Shown: piece by piece, positions 1-11,889 of the stretch
Numbering within the stretch: the stretch's first letter is position 1
How the letters are laid out: every line of letters begins with the position of its first letter
From: Isoetes taiwanensis
Lineage: Eukaryota; Streptophyta; Lycopodiopsida; Isoetales; Isoetaceae
Assembly: GCA_021234155.1 (NCBI GenBank)
Contig: JAJEKV010000041.1
Coordinates: 2,904,829 to 2,968,828 of the forward strand
Direction: 5' to 3'
Length of the DNA stretch: 64,000 bases
Made by a program: the position numbers and the translations under genes
Notes under the pieces: model-generated
What the model saw: only the letters and a program-made list of their open reading frames with translations
What the model was told of the DNA's origin: nothing
The model's database searches: none

Positions 1-48
1 AAGCTACTATATTATGAATTTGCATTGATTTTTTAATTGTTAAAAAGC

Positions 49-68
49 CTTTGGGAATCGAACCCAAA
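49..68 (-). other. tRNA T-arm-like hairpin (SINE or tRNA relic)
   Basis: On the minus strand a 6-bp stem (TTTGGG/CCCAAA) closes a 7-base loop TTCGATT, the form of a tRNA T-arm with a good pol III B box. A run of T follows at about 41-46 on the same strand, like a pol III stop. I see no matching acceptor stem or A box upstream, so a whole tRNA is not supported. A tRNA-derived SINE end or chance are the alternatives. Confidence 0.3.
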
Positions 69-792
69 CAGTCCATAAGACATAATATTCATGTTATCTC
101 CATTCTCATTTATATATATACCGATATCGATGGATTGTAACTAAATTTTAAATTTTTTTAACGTCAGACATAAATATCCAATGGTTAAGGTTTAAACAAT
201 TGAATTACACGGTTGTGGTTAAAACAATGACTAACGCTATCTCAATCCTCCTTTTCTTCTTCCACAACATCTTCATCATGGAACGTATCGACTATAAGCT
301 TCATCATGGAACAGATCGATTATAAGCATGTTTCACTGACAACTAAGAAGCATTACGAAAGGATCAAGAAACCCTCATATCAAGTCTATTTTCATAGAAT
401 TTAGAACATCGCGACAACTTACCGCATATAAGATGTCACCCTTCTTCTATATTAGAAAATAACCAATATGGATGGCTTCACAAGAATGAGAGAGAACACT
501 CCTAGTTTAATTGTACTAAAAACAAGAAGCTTCATATGGATAACGCCAGCAGATAATCTAGTAAAAACGAGGCCCTGTAGATGAAAAGGGTTTTAAATTT
601 ATGAAAAATCATACTAATCAATAATCACCGCTCTTGTGTCGTGATATGCGTAAGCTGCTTGTTCTTGCCAAAATATCAGCTTTTTGCCATTAGTTATTCT
701 CCTCGATCTTAGAGGCAAGGCCTAAATGGTTCCTAGAGGCAAATCATAAGGCAAATAGGTGAGATGGTTGCAAAAGCATGGCTCTTAGATGA

Positions 793-1040
793 TCAAATGC
801 TCAAAATGCTTTTGGGGACAAGATCAAAGATAAGAAGTGATTTCAGACTGCCATTAGAATGAAGTGGCATCTGCATTGTGATATGATAAGCAACATCCAA
901 AAATGTGATCATTCTGCTGAAGCCAGCAAATGCTTTAGCTTCGTTCTGCAAGATAGCAACGCCAGTAAATGAATCTACTGCTCTAACACTACCACGACTC
1001 GTTCCATCGATTGCATCCCGCAAGTCCGCAACCTTCAAGC
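793..1040 (-). CDS. possible 3'-terminal exon, unrecognised protein
   Basis: An open minus-strand frame of about 82 codons ends in TGA at 793. Its upstream edge has a good acceptor (TTATTTTGTAG at 1041-1051), and the frame stays open from the junction, starting LKVADLRDAIDG. The peptide has ordinary mixed composition (VRAVDSFTG, ILQNEAKAFAGFSRM), unlike the low-complexity shadow frames nearby. I do not recognise the family. It may be the last exon of a host gene, a captured exon, or chance. No partner exon was found further along the minus strand. Confidence 0.35.
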
Positions 1041-1173
1041 CTACAAAATAATTCGCCTACCATCAAGCTTCCTAGTCCCGGAAATGTTATAAGCCGTAGA
1101 GTTCTGATTCAAGAGAAACAAAGCTTAGAAAATAAACTAAAACAAGTTTCTAAGAACATCATAACAAAACCCG

Positions 1174-1330
1174 CCGGATTTGCCATTGCCATACCGCCAA
1201 AGATTTGCCATCGCCATAGCTACCGCATTTGCCATCGCCATAGGCTGCCGACCTTGCCAAAGTCGCCATCGTGTGTCTACCGCTTCTACCGCCATGGATG
1301 TTTGTCTACCGCTTCGCCGACTGCCATGGT
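1174..1330. repeat. short degenerate repeat, GCCATCGCCAT type
   Basis: The words TTTGCCAT, CGCCATAG and CTACCGC recur every 12-30 bp. This local low-complexity patch creates overlapping open frames on both strands (IAIATAFAIAIG type). None looks like a protein. Nothing else is visible between 1041 and 1174. Confidence 0.5.
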
Positions 1331-1429
1331 TGCGGTGCATGCAAGCTCGGGCAATGAAAACCCCCGACAGAGGCTGAAAGTTAACTAATAGCCTGTACTG
1401 AAACTCCATATGTGGGCGTGGAAAGTTAA

Positions 1430-3260
1430 CCAATAGAATGAAACCAAGAGGATCGCCTATCTTAGCCGCCTATTTTTTCAAAATCCGGACCGCCCATTCC
1501 TTTAGTCCAACCAATAGATGTACACCAATTAAGATTGCAATCTCTACCGCCCACCCTCGGTAAAAGCATGAAAGGTGTACGACATTGTAATCAATTGATG
1601 TACAAATATGATACTTTCACGCATATTTTGGTTATATTTTTACTTGTATAAACATGCTACTTTCATTTTGCGTACTTTGCATATACATTTAAGCTAAATT
1701 TCTATATGTTTTGGCCATGCATGTACTTTTTGGGTACTTTGGGTGATTTGTGTAATATAGCCACATGTACCAAAGGATACATTTATAGACACCTTTCATG
1801 CTTTTAATTTCACGAGATCCGGCCATCCATGTGGGCTAATTTTCACTACATAGTTTAATTTATTATTTTCATTTTAACATGTGACACCATGGTCTTGCTA
1901 TATTCACGCCCATATAAAATGGCCGTGACGCGCGCCACGCGGTATACCCTTGCTATATTGGCCATGCGGCCATATGGCCTACATATTTTCCATATTAAAT
2001 TAAAACACTAGGATTGCTTTACTAGCCAAGCATGTATGGAAGCCAGATGCCATGTGGGCATGCATGGAAGAGCCCGGATAGCCTGAGCCATATAAATCAA
2101 GTGGAAGTGTACGCCGCGGCGCTTCATAGCCGAGCGCTTCATAGCAGAAAGCCGCTACAAGTGTAATGGTCATCACATTCAAAGGCGGAAACATGCAGTG
2201 CCAATAGGAGGAGAGGACTCGATCAAATCCAAAAAGTCACTCATCTTGGCCCATCCGGTCGCTGATAAGAGCATTTTTATAAAAATATAATATAGTTGTG
2301 GCTTTTTTCCAATAAATCCAATGTACTAGGAAAGTTCCAATTTAGAGAATCCACCATTCTTTCCTAAGGCTACAGCCACAAGATCTGGGTGAAAATTGCT
2401 ACGGCCGCTAAAGACCGGGCCAGGAATATTCCCCACGCTATATACACTCGCCGGAATTACGCATCGTATGAGCTTTTTCTGGAGCGCTTAAGTGTATATG
2501 GATATGGTTCATTTATTCTTTTCTTTCAGAGAAGCTGAAAAGAGACGCGGAGCCATGCTTCTCATACTTTCCAAAAATAGGCACAATGTAAAAAAACAAT
2601 CGCCCTTTTGTCATCCCAATCCATACCTCGCATTACATATTTAGAAAAATAGAGTTCTGCCATGGCGGTAGTACTTCCCTATTCACTATAGGATGAACTG
2701 CTTCCTGGCTGCACCAATAATCCAATTTGATTTGCCTTTGCAAGCAAAAAAAGAAATTGACAAAGGGAAAGACAGGGACTACCTGCTTTTCCCAAGCTTA
2801 TGGTTTGAAGCCTGCGATCAATGCGGCTTAGCAACCGCAGAAAGCATTTGAATGATGGACTCTCACATCACATGGCTATTCTAGACACTTCATCATGCTG
2901 GCCTCCATCTCTCGGACACTCAGCCCCTCGCTAAAAGAAACTGCTGCGGCTAATTTTAATGCCTATAGATAGCGAGGGCATATTATCTCTGTAAAATGTA
3001 CGTAACATACGTTAATTTTAAGCAAGTGTATCACATAGTTGTTCTACAATAAACATTCTTCTAAATTCGAATATGGAACATGTATTACTATTGTGAGAGG
3101 AGGGCATTCTTAACTTCCACTTATATCACTGACGATTCCCGGTATAGCAATGCAAGATATTGAATACTTTCTATAACAAGGCTTATCGAAAGTTCTCAGG
3201 AATGAATATTATGGAGGATGAACATATGGTGTTGTTTAAGAGAAGACGGTAACCTAAGTA
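1430..3260. other. AT-rich DNA, no gene seen
   Basis: No reading frame, splice-bounded exon or clear repeat stands out. There are runs such as GTACTTTTTGGGTACTTTGGG near 1720-1745 and a G/C-richer patch at 1920-2110, but I could not pair inverted ends. This may be old mobile-element sequence. Confidence 0.4.
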
Positions 3261-3269
3261 TTTGCAAAA

Positions 3270-3850
3270 TGCTCCAAAACATTCCACATGGACCCAACAT
3301 GCCACGAGCAAGGTTCACATGCCAAGGTGGAACACTCATGCCACCTAGGCTCCAACATGCCAAGGTGGCTCCAAAACATGCCACATATGGCTCCAACATG
3401 CCACGAAATTTAACATGCGGCTCCAACATGCCACCTAAGATCTAACATGCCAAGGTGGCCCGCATATTGCCACATGGGTTTCCAACATGCCACCTAGGCT
3501 CTAACATGCCAAGGTGACTCCAACATGCCACCGAGGCTCTAAGATGCCAAGGTGGCTCAAACATACAAGGTGACTCAACCATACCCACGCGTAAGCCTTC
3601 AACATGCCACCTAGGCTCCTAACAACACAAGGTGGCTCAAACATGCCATGTCAGCCCACCATGCCACCTAGGCTCAACATGCCAAGGTGGTTCGACATGC
3701 CACCTTAGGCTCCAACATGCCAAGGTGGCTCAAACATGCCACGCAGTTCAACATGCCACCTAGGGCCTAACATGCTGGCAGGAAATTAACATACCCAAAT
3801 TTAACATGCCAGTAGGCTCAAACATGCCGCACTCCAACATGCCATGTGGT
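3270..3850. repeat. minisatellite, ~18-40 bp units (AACATGCCA)
   Basis: About 25 imperfect units carry AACATGCCAAGGTGGCTC or AACATGCCACCTAGGCTC. The two unit types often alternate, and AGGTGG/CCACCT makes many short inverted pairs. Units vary from about 18 to 25 bp. The open frames here come from the repeat. Looser relatives lie at 15300-15690. Confidence 0.85.
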
Positions 3851-5800
3851 TCCGTGGTAATGTCGATGTTTCGAAAAGGCTATGAGTCGATCACGCCCGT
3901 GGTGGAGAGTTGTCATTCAGTGGGCTGGCGACCTTCCAAAGAGGACCTTTAATCTAACTTCTTCGAAGGTTTTAGGGTTCTTCTTCCTCAAGGCCAACGC
4001 CCCACTACCTCATGACATTGTTCAAAGATCCCGTCCAACTCGACTGGTATGGTTTCAAAACGCAAAACCCTCGTGGGTTGCTGTGTTGGTTGTAGGTTTA
4101 CGTTATGGAGGTCGAGTTTTGCCCCAAATGTACTGAGACATGGTCGAAGCTGCGCTTGAAAACCGTATAATAGAAACTGACGAAATGGGTTTGATTCACC
4201 GGTATGTGCTTCATTACAGCCGAGGCAAAATGCCAATGCCTCCTTCCCGAACTCAATTTATCCGACCGCTGAATTCCTCCATTCAAGTAACTTGCCCGAG
4301 CAAAGCTCAAAAAATTCAAGATCCGGGTCCGTGAGAACATATAAAACCAAGAAGTGTCCCATAAATGGCCTGTAGAAAACTAAGTAGTTTGTCGTCGGGC
4401 AAGACAAAAGCCCCTGAATGGAGATCGACTGCATGTCATCCGAACAGCAAAATTAAATTTAGGACCGTTACACCTGGGCCATTTTTTGCAGCAAAGAAAC
4501 ACGAACCTCTACATGGCAAGATTCTCGCGACCTCCGCCAAGGCTAATTCACTACGAACGTGTTGGACATGAGCTACTTTGGCGCTGGCCCGAGCGGTGGT
4601 CTTCACCACCTAAATCCTTGGTTCTGTAATGTCGATGTTTCGAGTCCGCTGGCAGAGTCGATCACACCGGAGGGAGAGTTGCCCGGTCTGATGGCCAAGG
4701 ACCTTCCAGAGAGGACCTTGGGGGTTTTAACTTTCCTCGAAGGTTTTAGGGTTCGCTTCAAGGCCAACGCCTCCCACTACCTCATGACATTGTGCAAGAT
4801 CCCGTCCAATCCGGACCCGTGTATGGTTTCCAAAACGCAAACTGTGGGTTGCTAGGCGGTTATTGCGGGGTTTACGCGGAGGTCAAGTTTTATTCGGGCC
4901 GTACTGGAGACATATCAGAAGCCGCAGCTTGAAAACCGTAAGAAACCGAATAAATAGGTTTGATTTACCGAGGCAAAGCTTTCCACATCGCTCCTCCCGG
5001 AGTGGGCAAATGCCAATGCCTCCTTCCTAACCCACTTATCCAACCGCTGAATTTCCATTCAAGTAATTTGCTTCGGTAGGCTCAAAATTCAAGATCTGGT
5101 CGAGAATATATAAAACCGCAGCGTTCCCGGCAATGACGGTAGAAAACTGGGCAGTTTTGTCGCTCGGCAGTACAAAGGCCCCTGAATGGAGATTTGATCA
5201 GCTTCATGTCGTCCAAACAAATAAATTAGCCTAGGGACCAAGTTACGCTTACTATTTTTGTAGCAAAAGAAACACGAACCTCTACATGAAAAGATTCTCA
5301 GACCCTCCGCTAAGGGCAATTCAATACTACAAACGGTTGGACATGAGCTACTTTGGTGCTTCCGGAGTAGGTAGTCTTCCACGGAAACCTTGGCCATTCC
5401 GTGGTAATGTCGATGTTTTGAGTCCGCTGGCGAGTCGATCACGCTTCCGGTGGGAGAGCGTTCGGCCCGCGGGCCGTGGACCTCCAGAGGACCTGGGGTC
5501 AAACTTCTTCTGGTTGTTTTGCCTTGCCTTTCCTGCTTCAACACCCTCCCCACTCACCTCACGATATTGTAGCAAGATCCTCGGGTCCACCAGTATGAAA
5601 TTTTTCCAAAACGTGAAACCCCTGCGGCGCTGCTAGGTTATTGCGGTGGTTTACGCTATGGAGGTCGAAGTTTTATTCGCCTGCACTTCAGACATGGTCG
5701 GTGAAGCCGCAATGGAAACCGAAGCAATAGAAACTGCATTTAAATGGGGTTTGATTTACCAGCCCCAAAGGTTTTAAATTAGAAGTCGTAAGAACACATT
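3850..5800 (+). repeat. forward copies of a ~0.8-kb repeat family
   Basis: Landmarks recur in order: GAGCTACTTTGGCGC (about 4568 and 5345), GTGGTCTTCC, TAATGTCGATGTTT, GAGGACCTT, AAGGTTTTAGGG, AAGGCCAACGCC, TATCC(A/G)ACCGCTGAAT and AAGAAACACGAACCTCTACATG. The spacing from about 4568 to 5345 gives a unit near 0.78 kb. Each unit has a TATA-like TATAAAACC (4335, 5105) after the CCGCTGAAT box. Short open frames exist but do not repeat with conserved protein sense. The same family, diverged, forms the 15.8-21.2 kb array. Its class is not clear; LTR, satellite or gene fragment are all possible. Confidence 0.6.
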
Positions 5801-5989
5801 TTATAGTAGGCAAACATTTTTGAATGATCTCGATCGCTAATAGATCCAAAGTCTGTTATTCTGGGCCACATGGCTCAAGATGCATGTTCGAAAAAAAGGT
5901 ATACCGTGTGTCCCAAGTGCAATCGAACACATTTTACTGCAAACGAAACTCCTACACACCGGGCAAGGCACAGTTTCGCGCTTTTGAGG

Positions 5990-7085
5990 CCATACCGTCG
6001 TGATTGGACCGTGATCTGCACAATGTCATAAGGTAGTGGAGGGCATTGAAGCCGATGATTCGAGCCCCTAAACCTTCCTTCCGTAATAGTTCACCCAAAG
6101 GTCCTCTCCGAGGGTCCCCTCGGCCACTGACCGCAACCTCCTCCCACCCTAACTATGATCCGACCGCCAACGACCAAACATCGACATTACCCCCGAGACC
6201 AAGTCCGTGGGCGTAAGACCACCTCTCGCCTGACGCTACCAAAAGTACCTCATGTCCAACACGCTCAGAGGAATTGGCCTTAGCCGGCGGCGCGTATCAC
6301 CGCCATGTAGAGGGTCTTCGTGGTTTCTTTGCTACAAAAATGACCGCTGCATCCTAATATCCCATACCTCACTGCCGCATCACATGGCTAAGTCAAATCT
6401 CCATTCCGGGCCTTTGTATCGCCCAACGACAAAACACGACTTGGTTTTCTACAATCGCCGAATTCGACACCTTTGCGGTTTTATATGTTCTCCTGACAGT
6501 ATCTGAATTTTGACCGCCGGGCGTTACTGAATGGAAAATTCAATCATTTGGATAGTGGAAACCGGTTTCGAAGGGAGGCATTGGCATTTGCCCTCCCCGA
6601 GGAGCACCGGTAGGAAAGCCCGCTTCGGTAAATCCAAACCCATTTTCGCCGGGCTTATTGCTTCTGTTAACGCAACACCATGTCTCAAGTGCAATCAACA
6701 AAACCACCTCCATAACGTGAACCCTATAATAACTCAGCAACCCACGTGGTTTGCGCTTTGGAGGCCATACCGGCCGATTGACTAGATCTTGCACAATGTC
6801 AGCGAGTAGTGGAGGGCGCTAAGACGCCTAAGACGCTAAACCTTTCTGCACAGTTCGCCCCAAAGGTCCTCTCTAGCGTCCTGGCCAACGGACGCAACTC
6901 TCCCACTCGGACCGTGGATTCGACTCTCGCTAACCCGGACTAAAACATCGACATTACTCCGAGACTGTTTCGCGGGCGTAAGACCACCCCGGCCCCGACG
7001 CCAAAGTAGCTCATGTCCAAAGACGCTCAGAGGAATTGGTTTTAGCGAAGGGTGCGTATACCGCCATGAGGGTTCGCTTTTCATT
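5990..7085 (-). repeat. inverted copies of the same repeat family
   Basis: The landmarks of the forward copies reappear reverse-complemented: ACGCCAAAGTAGCTCATGTCC at 6999-7019 and TACCTCATGTCC near 6245, CAAAGGTCCTCTC (6098, 6861), AACATCGACATTAC (6177, 6941) and TTTTATATGTTCTC at 6480. Two decayed units are present. With the forward copies they make a long imperfect inverted repeat centred near 5.8-5.9 kb. Confidence 0.55.
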
Positions 7086-7379
7086 GCAAAAAATGACCGT
7101 CACAGAATCCTTATCCTCATGACTCCTAAGCAAAGGTTTTCCCGAGCAAGGTTTTCTTTTCCTAGTTTGTGTTTAGGTTTGCTGTGTTAGTCAAGGGTAT
7201 TTGCTTGATGGCTCCAACAATTGTATCTCTAATTTTAATGCAAATCATCTAAGTGCAATAAGTTATCTTGTTTTTCAAAGAACCATTGATTCTAGTGCAA
7301 ATCGTTAGAAAGAAATTCATTGATAAGATAAATTAGATACAATTAAACCATTGATGACGCGGATAACTATTGATCAGTT

Positions 7380-7900
7380 TTATAGCTTAACCTTAGTACC
7401 AACTTACTAGATATAGGCATGGTTTAATGGTGTTCCACCAATGATATCCAAAATGGGGATAATGTTAGATATTGGCAGAAGTCTTCAAGCATTTTATAAT
7501 GCTTGGGGATTTGTTGCAATGGTCCTATTCCCCTATAAACAATTACATCTCAAATTTTAATGGTCTAAATTATACCTCAAGATGTAGGAACTGGCTTAAT
7601 GGGTGTTCCACTAATCCATATCCAAAATGTGTAATAATGTTAGGATATTGTATTTGTCTTGCCATTTTAATGCTTGGGATTTGTTGCAATGGTCCTTTCC
7701 TCCATAAAGAAATACATCTCACAATTCTTAATGGTTTGTTGGTGCAAAAATGTAGGCATGGTTTAATGAGTTTTCTAACAATATCCAAAATGTTAGGATA
7801 TTGTTAGATTTTATGTGGTCCTACACATTGACGTTTAGGATTTGGTTGTACGTCCTCGTGACCTCCCAGGAATACAAATCAAATTTTACGGTTTTGTTAT
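7380..7900. repeat. imperfect tandem repeat, ~170 bp unit
   Basis: Three or so AT-rich units share the phrases GGGATTTGTTGCAATGGTCC (7508, 7677), TACATCTCA, TTTTAATGG and AATATCCAAAATG(T)TTAGGATATTG. Copies begin near 7460, 7640 and 7790. No protein-coding sense is visible. Confidence 0.6.
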
Positions 7901-7929
7901 GCAAAATAGGCGTTAAGTAATTGAAGTAG

Positions 7930-8510
7930 TTGAAGTAACTTGTCTTACATGGAATACTAGTATAAGGACATGTGATCGCACGCAGAAATCACATGTAGCA
8001 AATCAAGTAATTCTATCCTACCACTATAAAGACCCGTGATATGGAAGGATAGGACATGTAGAGAATCAAGCATTCTTTCTTCACTTATAAAGACATGTGA
8101 CAATAGCACACATGTCGAATTCATGTGATTCTTTCCTATAATGCCTTAGCAAATAGCACTGCCCTACTGTACTATATAAAGAATAGAATTGTTTACATGT
8201 GACATGGAAGCATACTTCCATACGTAGAGAATCAAGTACTCTTTCCTACTTATAAAGACATGTGACAATAGAAGTATTAATACATGTTGTAATTCATGTA
8301 TTCTTTCCTACAATGCTTTAGTAATAAAGTACTGTCCTACTACTATAAAGACATGTGAATGGAAGCATAGGACATGTAGAGAATCAAATATTCTTTCCTA
8401 CATCTTTATAAAGACATGTGACAACAGAATTATTAGACATGTAGAAATTCAAGTATTCTTCCTACTGGATTGTATTATAAAATGACATGTCACAATAGAG
8501 GAAACTAAAA
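7930..8510. repeat. imperfect tandem repeat, 60-130 bp units
   Basis: At least six units carry TATAAAGACATGTGA followed by ACATGTAGAGAATCAAGTATTCTTTCCTAC. The spacing alternates between about 60 and 130 bp. AT-rich; no gene. Confidence 0.7.
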
Positions 8511-8754
8511 CAACAAAGGATGTTTAGTCCACTGTGGTAAAAGAACACCATTATTGAACAAAACCATACCTACAAATCCACATGTAGACCTTTTGAAACA
8601 GATACGGTATCTGGCCCAAAACTCCATGTTTCCACAAGGACCAAAACTCCAGTGAGTGTGATATGAACCGCCACATGTAGTTAATGATTCTTGTATTTAG
8701 TGGCCTAGATATATATAAACCAGAGAGGACGCGGTAATGGGCGAAAAGTAAAAA

Positions 8755-9060
8755 AAAACTAGTGTTGGTCAAGGACACTAGCCGCGCTTCCCACCTTGAG
8801 TGAGAGGACCAAAAGCAGCTCAAACTCACCTTCATACCTTACTAAGTACAATGTAGATTACAAAATTGAGGTGTCGCTAGAAGCCGGCGTCATATGTCGA
8901 CTTCACTGAAAGTGGAGGGGACTCTATGTATCGGGGCTAGCGCGTCTAAAAGATCTTTATTGAAATTGAAACTTATATAAGGGTCGTACTCGAAAGGGCA
9001 TGGTCGGCTTCAATCTTGAGTGAGAGGACTTCGTATTGTTCCAAGCTCCAATTCTCGGGC
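8755..9060. repeat. three copies of a ~70-bp GGTCGGC...GAGAGGAC motif
   Basis: Copies near 8762, 8870 and 8986 read roughly CAAGG(A/G)CA.GGTCGGCTTC...TTGAGTGAGAGGAC. The same motif recurs four times at 22456-22864, so this segment and the 22-kb segment probably come from related elements. It lies about 1.4 kb upstream of the SET/TNP2 region. Confidence 0.55.
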
Positions 9061-9063
9061 CCA

Positions 9064-9103
9064 TTTAGGATTTAGGGTTTAGTGGTTTAGGGTTTAGGGT
9101 TTA
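9064..9103 (+). repeat. interstitial telomere-like repeat (TTTAGGG)
   Basis: Five units, three exact TTTAGGG plus TTTAGGA and TTTAGTGG, end in TTTA. This is the common plant telomere unit. The run is too short to be a telomere and may be a repair scar or chance. Confidence 0.75.
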
Positions 9104-10440
9104 TACTAATATATATTGTATCTATCACGTACTGCTCAAACTATTGTGCGATATAGTACTTACCTTTTGTAATTGGCGTAGGGACAAAAATAGTTTGCGA
9201 TTGTAAAAGATATGGGGCTGAAGAGACTTTAATTTTAGAATGGTTGTTGAAGACCATCCTGAGCAAGATTTGGTACATTTGAACAACCCACCAAATCTCG
9301 ATGCTCAAGCCATGGATATCAAAGTTGGTATACAATTATTATTTGTTTTTTTAAGAGTATTCTCCCGGCCAAGTATATATCTCAAGATGTTTATGATATC
9401 CTGATCTATATGTTCTTATGTTTGTCGCTTTATCCGGATCAACTGCTCGAGATCCTCGACTTACCACGCGGCTTTGGACGTATCCTACTACCGGTATTTG
9501 CTTGGGAGTTTACATAATATAAAATGCTGTCCTACGGGCAGATTGGACCGGATCCTCACCGCCGGTCCAGATCCACTACCACGCTGTTTTAGATATATCC
9601 TACATGATCCTACAAATTACATTGATCATCATAATCCTTGGTCCAAGATCCCACGGCCACATTGCATGCTCGCCTTGGTATTTTCAACAACTTTTAAAGA
9701 AAGGCTTTTAAAATTTTATATATAGGAAATCTAACCCCCGTCATTAACCCCAACCCCCATTCAAACCACTAGACCAAGCATTACCCTATGAATAATTTAT
9801 GTTTCCAAATATACTAAGGGTAATGTCCTAATTAAGATAAAATAGAATATAACATTCTAGTAAGGAAATAGGGAAATACTCCGTAGTTCTAGGATGTTTT
9901 GAAAGTTTCGCACGTTCTCGAAGTTCTAGAATGTTCTAGAAATTTCTAGAATGTAAGGAATCCAGGAGAATTAAAGGGAAATCTAAGGAAATCTCATATA
10001 AATTGTAAGAGAATCTAGGAAGATATTTACAAGTCTAAGGGAATCTCTTAAAATCTAGTTGAATCTAAGAAAATCTTGATGAAGTCTTTAGAGTTTTTTT
10101 TAAGATTTTGCAGAGAGCCACAATAGAATGTTCTAAAATGTTTCATAATAAAGGTGTACAATATAAATCTGAAAAAAAATGGTCTAGATGCTCAGGTAAG
10201 CTTCTACTAAAAAATAGAAAGTGTTTTAGAATAAATATAATGCATCCAAAATAGATTATTTTGGAAGGTTCTAATGCTCAAGGGTAAGCACTCCTAAGAG
10301 AATCTAGGGGAATATTCATGAATGCTAAATATAGTACATAGAATGTTGAAGAATATAGAGGAATCACAAGAGAATCTCAGTAGAATCGTTGGTTACCTAA
10401 AGCACGACAATGCGCCGTAGGACGTGTTAAATCTCTTGTC
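9104..10440. other. AT-rich DNA, no gene seen
   Basis: The stretch 9900-10400 is rich in the words TCTAGAATGTT and GAATCTAAGGAAATCT, a loose degenerate repeat. No splice-bounded exon was found. It may be the 5' non-coding part of the element carrying the SET and TNP2 regions. Confidence 0.4.
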
Positions 10441-11180
10441 TAAATATGTAGGTAGATGATGCTGATGTCTCCTCCAAACTAGATGTGGATTTTGGTTTAA
10501 TGTTGTCCATAGAGGCATATGAAACTGAAGCAGTAACCCGATTCATCAATAATGTGGATGGGTGCCGCTCAACGCTGAGTGTTCCCCTGCGTGAAAGAAC
10601 ACGAAGGGCTACAATCATGAGAACATTGCATGTGTCGCACATTTCCCAAGAACGCTTGGCCTCACTGCCCGAGCGTGAAATTCCTGAAGAATTGCAAAGA
10701 TTAGTCCGACCCTTTGTTAGCGGAGCCGCATTTGTCCAGAAGCTGGATTCGGCCTTATCTCCGGCACGCGTATAGAAGTGGAGCGAGATACCCACATTCC
10801 ATTAATGCCATATGCAGGTCCCGAGTACGATTGGAAAACTTGGCAAACTTTGACTAAATATGCTTGGCGTATGAGGATTTATGGAATGAATTCCAATGCT
10901 GTGTCGATAGCTGTGGGGGCATATGATGAGGAGTTGAAGTTTATTGATGGTCGGCCAGGGGTTCATGGCAATATTGCAGGGTTCATCAACAGTTCTATTG
11001 ACAACCGTGAGCGATGCAATTGTGAATTTTTAGAGTGTCAAGGAGGGGAGGAAGATTTTTTACAAGATCCGTAAAAGCGTATATATCATGGTGTGTGCTA
11101 TTAAAAGCATAAACATTGGAGATGAGTTATTCATCAACTATCGCTATGATAGACCTCTCCCATTTGAGATGGAACAATAG
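10440..11180 (+). pseudogene. SET-domain protein (histone-lysine methyltransferase fold), decayed
   Basis: Visible sequence: after a divergent lead (10485-10772), the second half reads GLISGTRIEVERDTHIP, then MPYAGPEYDWKTWQ (~10806-10848), GNIAGFINSS (~10966-10995) and CNCEF. In another frame follow VYIMVCAIKSINIGDELFIN and YRYDRPLPFEMEQ with a stop at about 11179. Family knowledge: this order matches a SET domain, with the Y-x-G strand, the (G)N.ARF.NHS-like segment that binds S-adenosyl-methionine, and the closing A...I..GEEL..(D)Y motif. The usual R-F-I/L-N-H-S reads GFINSS here, so key residues have drifted. At least two frame changes break it (near 10770 and 11050-11060). The TNP2 transposase starts about 0.7 kb downstream on the same strand. 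Cargo of a DNA transposon is the likely setting; an unrelated old host gene is possible. Confidence 0.65.
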
Positions 11181-11265
11181 TATTGTTGTACTAAAAAAAA
11201 GGAATAAAGAGGTTTTTTTTTTTTAATATGTTTTTTGTCATTCGTGAGTCTATACAAATGGTTGT

Positions 11266-11679
11266 ATGTATTTTATACTTATTACATTATTTGACATGAT
11301 GGTTAATACGTTACTCCTGTTTAATGAACTCATTCAGAGCGGTCTCCATCCCGATCCATTAGTTCTAAGTTACAGGCAAAGGGAAACCTATCGTCGTGAA
11401 TTTCAAGCCAGAGCGCACCAATATGAAGATATTGCATACGATCAATATGAAGAGGATGAAACTATTGACGAACCCGAGAACGAAGTCTTTCGTGACGAGC
11501 CGATGCTCGATATGTTGCACGCTCTTCAAGAATTACCTGATATTGATTTAGATGATGTCGAGGATGGTGGTGGAGAGGATATGGTAGAAGATGTGGGATA
11601 CCCTTCGAGGATTGGTCGTACTGACGATGACCCTATTGTTATCGGCGTAAACGCAGCTTATTTCCCTCAAGGCGTCTAA
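11266..11679 (+). CDS. acidic reading frame, unrecognised
   Basis: This 137-codon frame lies between the SET and transposase regions on the same strand. After a hydrophobic start it reads YRQRETYRREFQARAHQYED and then becomes very acidic (YEEDETIDEPENEVF, DIDLDDVEDGGGEDMVEDV). Composition and position suggest a linker or N-terminal part of a transposon protein, but I recognise no family. The ATG at 11266 is simply the first in frame; the region from about 11285 has the better coding sense. Confidence 0.45.
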   Translation: MYFILITLFDMMVNTLLLFNELIQSGLHPDPLVLSYRQRETYRREFQARAHQYEDIAYDQYEEDETIDEPENEVFRDEPMLDMLHALQELPDIDLDDVEDGGGEDMVEDVGYPSRIGRTDDDPIVIGVNAAYFPQGV

Positions 11680-11889
11680 CCTCTCTCGCTTGTCTGTGCC
11701 TGCTAATTCTCAATCTCCAAACCAAGTTCAAGTGGAGCAATGCAAGTGTCTCTGCTCTATTGAGGTGACATACTTATCAAGTCTTTCTATCTTACCACCA
11801 TCTCCATCTTTTATCTTACCACTCTTAGATGCGCAGGTTATTGCACGAGAAGATCCTTCCAGAGAAGAACAATATGCCTACCGACAGAT

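Noticed and set aside
1137-1433. Overlapping frames of Ala/Met/Pro-rich peptides on both strands
   Set aside because: Produced by the GCCATCGCCAT short repeat.
3196-3445. 75-77 codon frames in the minisatellite
   Set aside because: Translation of AACATGCCA units, not a gene.
5089-5553. 154-codon minus-strand frame
   Set aside because: It lies in the degenerate repeat family, is not kept in the neighbouring unit, and has no recognisable domain.
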